Assembly: GCA_003255065.1 (NCBI GenBank)
Contig: QAOA01004014.1
Span: forward strand, 130,952 to 194,951
Direction of reading: 5' to 3'
DNA length: 64,000 bases
Source of the DNA: Cercis canadensis
Lineage: Eukaryota; Streptophyta; Magnoliopsida; Fabales; Fabaceae
How positions within the stretch are numbered: the stretch's first letter is position 1; every line of letters starts with the position of its first letter. Position numbers and translations under genes: made by a program. The notes beneath the pieces were generated by a model. It made no database searches. It had not been told where the DNA came from and saw only the letters and a list, made by a program, of their open reading frames with translations. Shown piece by piece: positions 58,901-64,000 of the stretch.

Positions 58901-60486
58901 TCAAACTTTGGCTCGATTCTTAATATTAAAACACATTTAAGTTAGGCTCAGCCGCCCACGCTGCCGCCCCTTGGATTATCAAAAGCAACTTTAATTGAAA
59001 AAAGTTACTGCTGAGTTAGACGGGTTAATCCTATTTTAATTGTGAGCTTATCTCATTAAATTAAAACATATACAAAACCAGTTGACCTCTTGCACCCAAA
59101 GGTATGCGTGAGAGGGGAACTTTTCATCCTTACGTGTTACCCAATAATTATTCTTTTTAATATAAAATTTTCCACTTAATGAGACACGTGTCCTGTTTAA
59201 GGAAGGCAGTTTGTGAAAGCAATAGAGCGGTTACTAGGAACTGCATGCATCACTTTGCTACACGTGTCCAACAAAGGTGAGAATTTCTGAATATTTTAAC
59301 ACTGTTTTCAACCTTAACTCATAAAAAGGGGACCCAGTTAGAAAATGCATGGAGCTGATGTGTCAATAGAACGTAGCATTCATCCTTTTTCTATTCTCTC
59401 TAAGTATTATTTTTCAACTTTCTTTGTCCTTTTACTTTTCCTCTTTAGACAAAACACAAAGCCATTTGCTTCCTAAACATAGGTATGCAAGCTGTTGAGA
59501 GTCAATTCGAGCTCCATTTAAGCAACAAGTTTCGGTGAAAGAAGACAGTATGAAATGGAAAAATAAATTAAAATAAAAACTCACCCAAATTTTTTGTCTT
59601 TCTCCTCCACTTAGGCTATGTGTACCACAAACTTTAACAAAAATGTGATGAAATATATATTTTGTAAAAAAAAAATGTAACTAAGAACAGAAGGTTATTA
59701 ATATTGCATATCTTTCTATTGTTTTTATTAAATAGAAAATATATAGATTTATTTAAGAACTAAATTTTTCATGTGTTTATATATATTTTTAGTTATGACT
59801 TTAAATTTAAATATAAAATTTATAATTTTCTTAAAATATTTAAGGGATCTAAAAATATGAAAAGATAAATTTGAGATTAAACAGAGAGACATGTTTTTTT
59901 GGTAAGAAGTACAAAGGCGTAAGTTGAAATTTTACTTCAAATTCTGTTTCTATTGAAAGATTTTTTTTATAAAAATTATTATTTTTTCGCAATGTAATAA
60001 GTTATGGAAAAGTGGAGGAAGTTTCTGTCAGCAATCAGCATCATGCACGTAAGTAGCTTTTACTCTTTTGACGATCAATAAATAATTGAAAAGAATAAAA
60101 TTACGAATAATTTTTGTTAAGACAAGATATATATATATATCTTTATTTTGTTTTATTAAAATATTAGATATATATTAATTTTATAATTCAGCGCCACTGC
60201 ATAATTTTCTTAATATGTTTTGAAATAACACCCTGATCTCACTGCCTAATTTTTCTCCCCCTCACCCACCTCAGCATCCTTTCTTTTCTTTGCAAGAATG
60301 GTTGCCATTGAATCTATAGTTGAATGGCTGTTTCTGGGAGACTATTTTATTAAAGCAATATTTTCTTGGAATATTTTGTTGGCAATCGTCATAGTAGATA
60401 AAGTCTTTGCTATTTTTCTTCGGAGTGAGAGTAACATGATATGGATTTAGGAAAGGAGACAAAAAGTAAGAGATTGAATTATTGCC
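55904..60486. other. 4.6-kb intergenic region left of the assembly gap
   Basis: No supported gene. Contains a TA microsatellite (about 58678-58699), a poly-A run at about 58483-58500 and several AT-rich stretches. The frame at 56731-56973 lacks an ATG start and any known motif. Confidence 0.6.
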
Positions 60487-61269
60487 NNNNNNNNNNNNNN
60501 NNNNNNNNNNNNNNNNNNNNNNNNNNNNNNNNNNNNNNNNNNNNNNNNNNNNNNNNNNNNNNNNNNNNNNNNNNNNNNNNNNNNNNNNNNNNNNNNNNNN
60601 NNNNNNNNNNNNNNNNNNNNNNNNNNNNNNNNNNNNNNNNNNNNNNNNNNNNNNNNNNNNNNNNNNNNNNNNNNNNNNNNNNNNNNNNNNNNNNNNNNNN
60701 NNNNNNNNNNNNNNNNNNNNNNNNNNNNNNNNNNNNNNNNNNNNNNNNNNNNNNNNNNNNNNNNNNNNNNNNNNNNNNNNNNNNNNNNNNNNNNNNNNNN
60801 NNNNNNNNNNNNNNNNNNNNNNNNNNNNNNNNNNNNNNNNNNNNNNNNNNNNNNNNNNNNNNNNNNNNNNNNNNNNNNNNNNNNNNNNNNNNNNNNNNNN
60901 NNNNNNNNNNNNNNNNNNNNNNNNNNNNNNNNNNNNNNNNNNNNNNNNNNNNNNNNNNNNNNNNNNNNNNNNNNNNNNNNNNNNNNNNNNNNNNNNNNNN
61001 NNNNNNNNNNNNNNNNNNNNNNNNNNNNNNNNNNNNNNNNNNNNNNNNNNNNNNNNNNNNNNNNNNNNNNNNNNNNNNNNNNNNNNNNNNNNNNNNNNNN
61101 NNNNNNNNNNNNNNNNNNNNNNNNNNNNNNNNNNNNNNNNNNNNNNNNNNNNNNNNNNNNNNNNNNNNNNNNNNNNNNNNNNNNNNNNNNNNNNNNNNNN
61201 NNNNNNNNNNNNNNNNNNNNNNNNNNNNNNNNNNNNNNNNNNNNNNNNNNNNNNNNNNNNNNNNNNNNN
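60487..61269. other. Assembly gap (783 N)
   Basis: A run of N bases. Open frames that span it are meaningless. Confidence 1.
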
Positions 61270-61410
61270 AGCTTCCCTCCCAGCCCCCCTCCCCTCTTCC
61301 CTGCGTCCCTTCCTCCCTCCCGTTTCCACTCGCGAGACGCGTTTCCCGTCTCCGAAACGTACCCGAAACGGGGACGTCTCAAAAATTGACGTCCCGGTGC
61401 AACATAGGAG
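61270..61410. repeat. CT-rich tract and GC-rich 'GAAACGGGGACG' repeat at the gap edge
   Basis: Directly after the gap comes a C/T-rich run (61270-61326), then a GC-rich block with CGAGACGCGTTTCCCGTCTC, CGAAACGTACCCGAAACGGG and GACGTCTC, unlike the AT-rich surroundings. The internally repetitive 'CGAAACG' wording is typical of a dispersed plant transposon end. Its presence at a gap is consistent with a repeat that broke the assembly. Family not identified. Confidence 0.55.
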
Positions 61411-61924
61411 CAAACTGCAAAATAGCTTCTTAGCTGTAGGTTCTAGTTAATATAATATTTTTATAGAATAACAGCACCACTAATTTTTATGAAACTTTTT
61501 TAAGTTTTTTCCTTGTCAGAAATTATGAGTACTTTGCAATGATTGAATAATGGCAGAAAATTTACTTTTTTCTTCTAACGGCCAAACCTGGAAGTTGTTG
61601 ACTGGTTCTTCTCAATAAATAAATAAAAAATCATACGAAATATTATTTTAAAACCAAAAGTATGAAAAGAGAGAGAAAAATAAAAAAGAAATACGAAATA
61701 GTTTGTTTTTTCTCCTTAAAAAGTTATTTCTTTTGTGCAATTTTCATACAAGACATTATTCTCCTGAGAATAGCCAATTAGGTTCTGCCACGTTAAGACC
61801 AGTAACGAAAATTACGGTACCCTGAATGGACTCTCCAAGACCTGAAATTGCTGACATGGACACAATTCGGTGCACCAAAGGAGCGTGCTACCGAGAATCC
61901 ACTTTTGAAAAGAAAATCTACCAA
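61411..61924. other. Distal promoter region of the CDF gene
   Basis: AT-rich up to about 61770, then more balanced base composition. No gene of its own. A 73-codon frame at 61848-62069 may be an upstream frame in the leader but begins without clear support. Confidence 0.5.
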
Positions 61925-61944
61925 GGCCACAAGAACTTGTGGCC
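61925..61944. promoter_or_regulatory. Perfect inverted repeat upstream of the CDF gene
   Basis: GGCCACAAGAACTTGTGGCC: two 9-base arms with an AA spacer, 187 bases before the CDF start codon. It may be a dimer-binding DNA site or, if transcribed, a short leader hairpin. Confidence 0.6.
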
Positions 61945-61963
61945 AAGAATCAAACTCAGAGGC

Positions 61964-61973
61964 TGACGTGGCA
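61964..61973 (+). promoter_or_regulatory. Putative bZIP (TGACGTGGC) element
   Basis: TGACGTGGCA, a classical TGACGTGG-type core bound by plant bZIP factors, 158 bases upstream of the CDF start codon and 20 bases after the inverted repeat. Function is inferred from the motif only. Confidence 0.4.
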
Positions 61974-62130
61974 TCCACCTCTGGTTTAAACGGATTCAAA
62001 ATCCAATACGACATACCTCCATTGCCAACTGAGATCAAAGCCCCAAAGAGCGAAAAAACAAAAACATAGTAATAGTAATAAACCCTGAAACCATCTCGCG
62101 CGTTTTCACTAGTGTTTGGATACCCAGAAA

Positions 62131-64000
62131 ATGCAGGAAAGTAAAGACCCTGCAATCAAGCTTTTCGGCCAAAAGATTCCCTTGCCGGGTGACGGTGAGC
62201 TTCCCACCATTGCCGGGCACGACCCGCCCTCGCCGCCGGTGATTGATATGGAGAAGGAAGAGGAGAAAGAAGAAGGAGGAGACGGTGATGACGGAGCACA
62301 AGAGGAAAACGAAGAAGCAGACAAGGTACAGTTAGTACAGTAAGAGATACCAGGAACTTTTTTTTGAAATATACAAATTTGAGGATGACCTATTTGTTGA
62401 AATGTTAAAACAATTAAAGGGTCGGTTTTACCTTTTTTTTTTTTTTTCCTTTTATTGGATATGTATTGTTCAGCAACCTCCTAGTACCAAAGTTTCCCCC
62501 AATATCCTGGATTGGAAAATCTTTTGCTATTTTTGGTTTTTACTTCAATTTTCAATTTCTTGCGTGTACTGCTTGTTTTCTCCAAAGCAAAGAGCCATAA
62601 ACTACGTATTTCAATTGAAAATTAGCATTTCTATGTTTTTCAATGGAAAACTTAATAGCATATTTTATTCGGTGTTGATTTATCAGTTTTAGTGTTTGGA
62701 ACTTGAGAAACAGAGTGTTGAGAGAAGAGTTGGTAAATTCCAATTTTTTTGCATTAGCACTTGAGTATAAAATATTTCTGCACTGCCGGACGGGAAATTT
62801 AGAATTTCAAAATCCAATTTTTATACAAGTTTTTTATTGCTTTGAAACCAGGGACTCTTGGTAAGGAGTCAGAGTAAAGTTTCTTTCCACCCTTCAATTC
62901 TACTATTGCCAGTTATGATATTTTTCATAATTTGTTGATTAATTTTTCATAATTAGTAAATCTGTCTGAGAAACCTATCTATTTCTGTTTACATCAACTA
63001 ATTTTATTATTTTTTCTTATAAACTCACTTGTCCAGCTGAAGACCACTAGTTTCAGTTGGTGCAGTAAATTATATTCCAAAATCTTTCTGTATATAATTT
63101 TTCTATGTGGATATAACTTATAAGGATTTAATTTTCTTTTGTAAACCTTCACTTATGATTCAACAAATATATTTTTCGCCTAGAATCTAACTTTTCTTTG
63201 ACCTTTGTGATTGTTAAATTCTAGAATATGTTTATTTTGTGGAACAGAGCAACTGAATTTTTTAACTGTCAATAGAAATATATTAATACCCTGCAAATAG
63301 ATAAATCGCACAAGTGTCATTTAAAAAGAAAAGAAAAAAAAGAATTTGTTAATTTTGCTCTGCCTTCTTCTTGCTTGGTTTTGCTGTTGCAATGCCATGT
63401 GGAGTGGTGTAAATTTCTATACTTTTATAATATAGGACTTGGTTTTCAGTCCTGTGGCATATATTTTATTAATTAAGCAAACAAGTTTGTGAAATTTTTA
63501 GGATTGTGGAGGTGGAAACGGTAGTGAGATGCCAAAAGAGAAAGACGGTGATCTGTCTCCAAATTCAGAAGAGAGTAAAAATTTAGAGACATTGGCAGAG
63601 GGTAGTGTAAACCCAAAAACACCTTCAAAAGACGAAGAAAGTGCAAAATCAAAAAGTGAAAAGTCAGAGAAGGAGGAAAGTGATGGAAACAAGTGGCAAG
63701 AGAAAAGCCTGAAGAAGCCAGATAAAATCCTTGCATGTCCACGTTGCAATAGCATGGACACTAAATTCTGTTACTATAACAATTACAACGTCAATCAGCC
63801 ACGTTATTTCTGCAAAGCTTGTCAAAGGTACTGGACTGCAGGTGGTACCATGAGGAATGTACCAGTGGGAGCAGGACGAAGAAAGAACAAGAACTCTTCC
63901 TCTCATTATCGCCACATTTCCATTTCTGAGGCTCTTCAAGCAGCTAGAATTGATGCACATGCACCCAATGGAACTCATCTTCCCACATTAAAAACCAATG
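62131..64000 (+). CDS. CDF: Cycling Dof Factor (CDF1/CDF3-like), 5' part, runs off the window
   Basis: Exon 1 is 62131-62325 (65 codons), the intron 62326-63501 is 1,176 bp in phase 0, and exon 2 starts at 63502 and is cut by the window edge. The start [20 protein letters not shown] is the conserved CDF N-terminus. An acidic, lysine/glutamate-rich region follows. The Dof zinc finger is complete: [39 protein letters not shown] and [20 protein letters not shown], with the CX2C...CX2C cysteines. CDFs are nuclear repressors of CONSTANS and FT that delay flowering and are degraded by FKF1-GIGANTEA in long days; CDF3 also acts in abiotic stress. The C-terminal FKF1-binding motifs would lie beyond the window. 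Arabidopsis CDF1 is next to EMB514 and CDF3 is next to the MDH gene, so this is probably their common ortholog. Confidence 0.94.

Noticed and set aside
60271..61450. Very long open frames on both strands
   Set aside because: They consist almost entirely of the N gap; no coding evidence.
61848..62069. 73-codon frame upstream of CDF
   Set aside because: Could be an upstream reading frame, but start support and conservation are unknown and it contains the inverted repeat and bZIP motif, so it reads better as promoter/leader.

Overview
This is a 64-kb piece of a plant nuclear genome, almost certainly a dicot. It is AT-rich, its genes carry GT-AG introns and lie kilobases apart, and every recognisable product belongs to a land-plant family (R2R3-MYB, mini zinc finger, GASA, CLE, RKD, PPR-DYW, GDSL, Dof/CDF). 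There are no bacterial operons, CRISPR arrays or phage genes. Single 'n' bases inside homopolymers and a 783-bp N run mark scaffold joins of a draft assembly. The RKD gene and the general gene content would fit a woody rosid such as Citrus, but I cannot prove the species from sequence alone.

Layout, left to right: 1-6.7 kb repeat-rich intergenic DNA (a Mutator-type MITE with perfect 9-bp target duplication, a tandem duplication, a second MITE family); 6.9-8.4 kb an R2R3-MYB of the MYB94/MYB96 wax-regulator type (+); 18.2 kb a mini zinc finger gene (+); 24.5-25.1 kb a GASA peptide gene (+); 27.5-29.8 kb a GT47 glycosyltransferase (+); 30.7-31.0 kb a CLE45-like peptide gene (-); 33.2-34.2 kb a possible unrecognised three-exon micro-gene (-); 34.8-36.5 kb EMB514/DOMINO1 (+); 38.4-39.6 kb an RWP-RK gene of the RKD class (+); 40.5-42.4 kb an intronless PPR-DYW editing factor (+); 43.8-45.0 kb plastid NAD-malate dehydrogenase (-); 47.3-48.8 kb geranylgeranyl reductase CHLP (-); 50.6-52.4 kb a five-exon GDSL lipase (+); 55.4-55.8 kb a three-exon PSY-type sulfated-peptide precursor (-); 62.1 kb to the right edge the 5' part of a Cycling Dof Factor (+).

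The genes are not an operon or a metabolic cluster. The order does carry information: MYB94/96, EMB514, PPR, plastid MDH and CDF are split in Arabidopsis between two paralogous blocks (At3g475-476 and At5g624), so this window looks like the unfractionated ancestral block. Three secreted signalling peptides (GASA, CLE, PSY) and possibly a fourth small protein lie in it, two of them built from exons too short to show as long open frames. The RKD gene is the most consequential locus if the source is Citrus, because an RKD gene controls nucellar polyembryony there. Several short duplications abut 'n' bases and differ by about 1%, which suggests unmerged haplotypes rather than biology.
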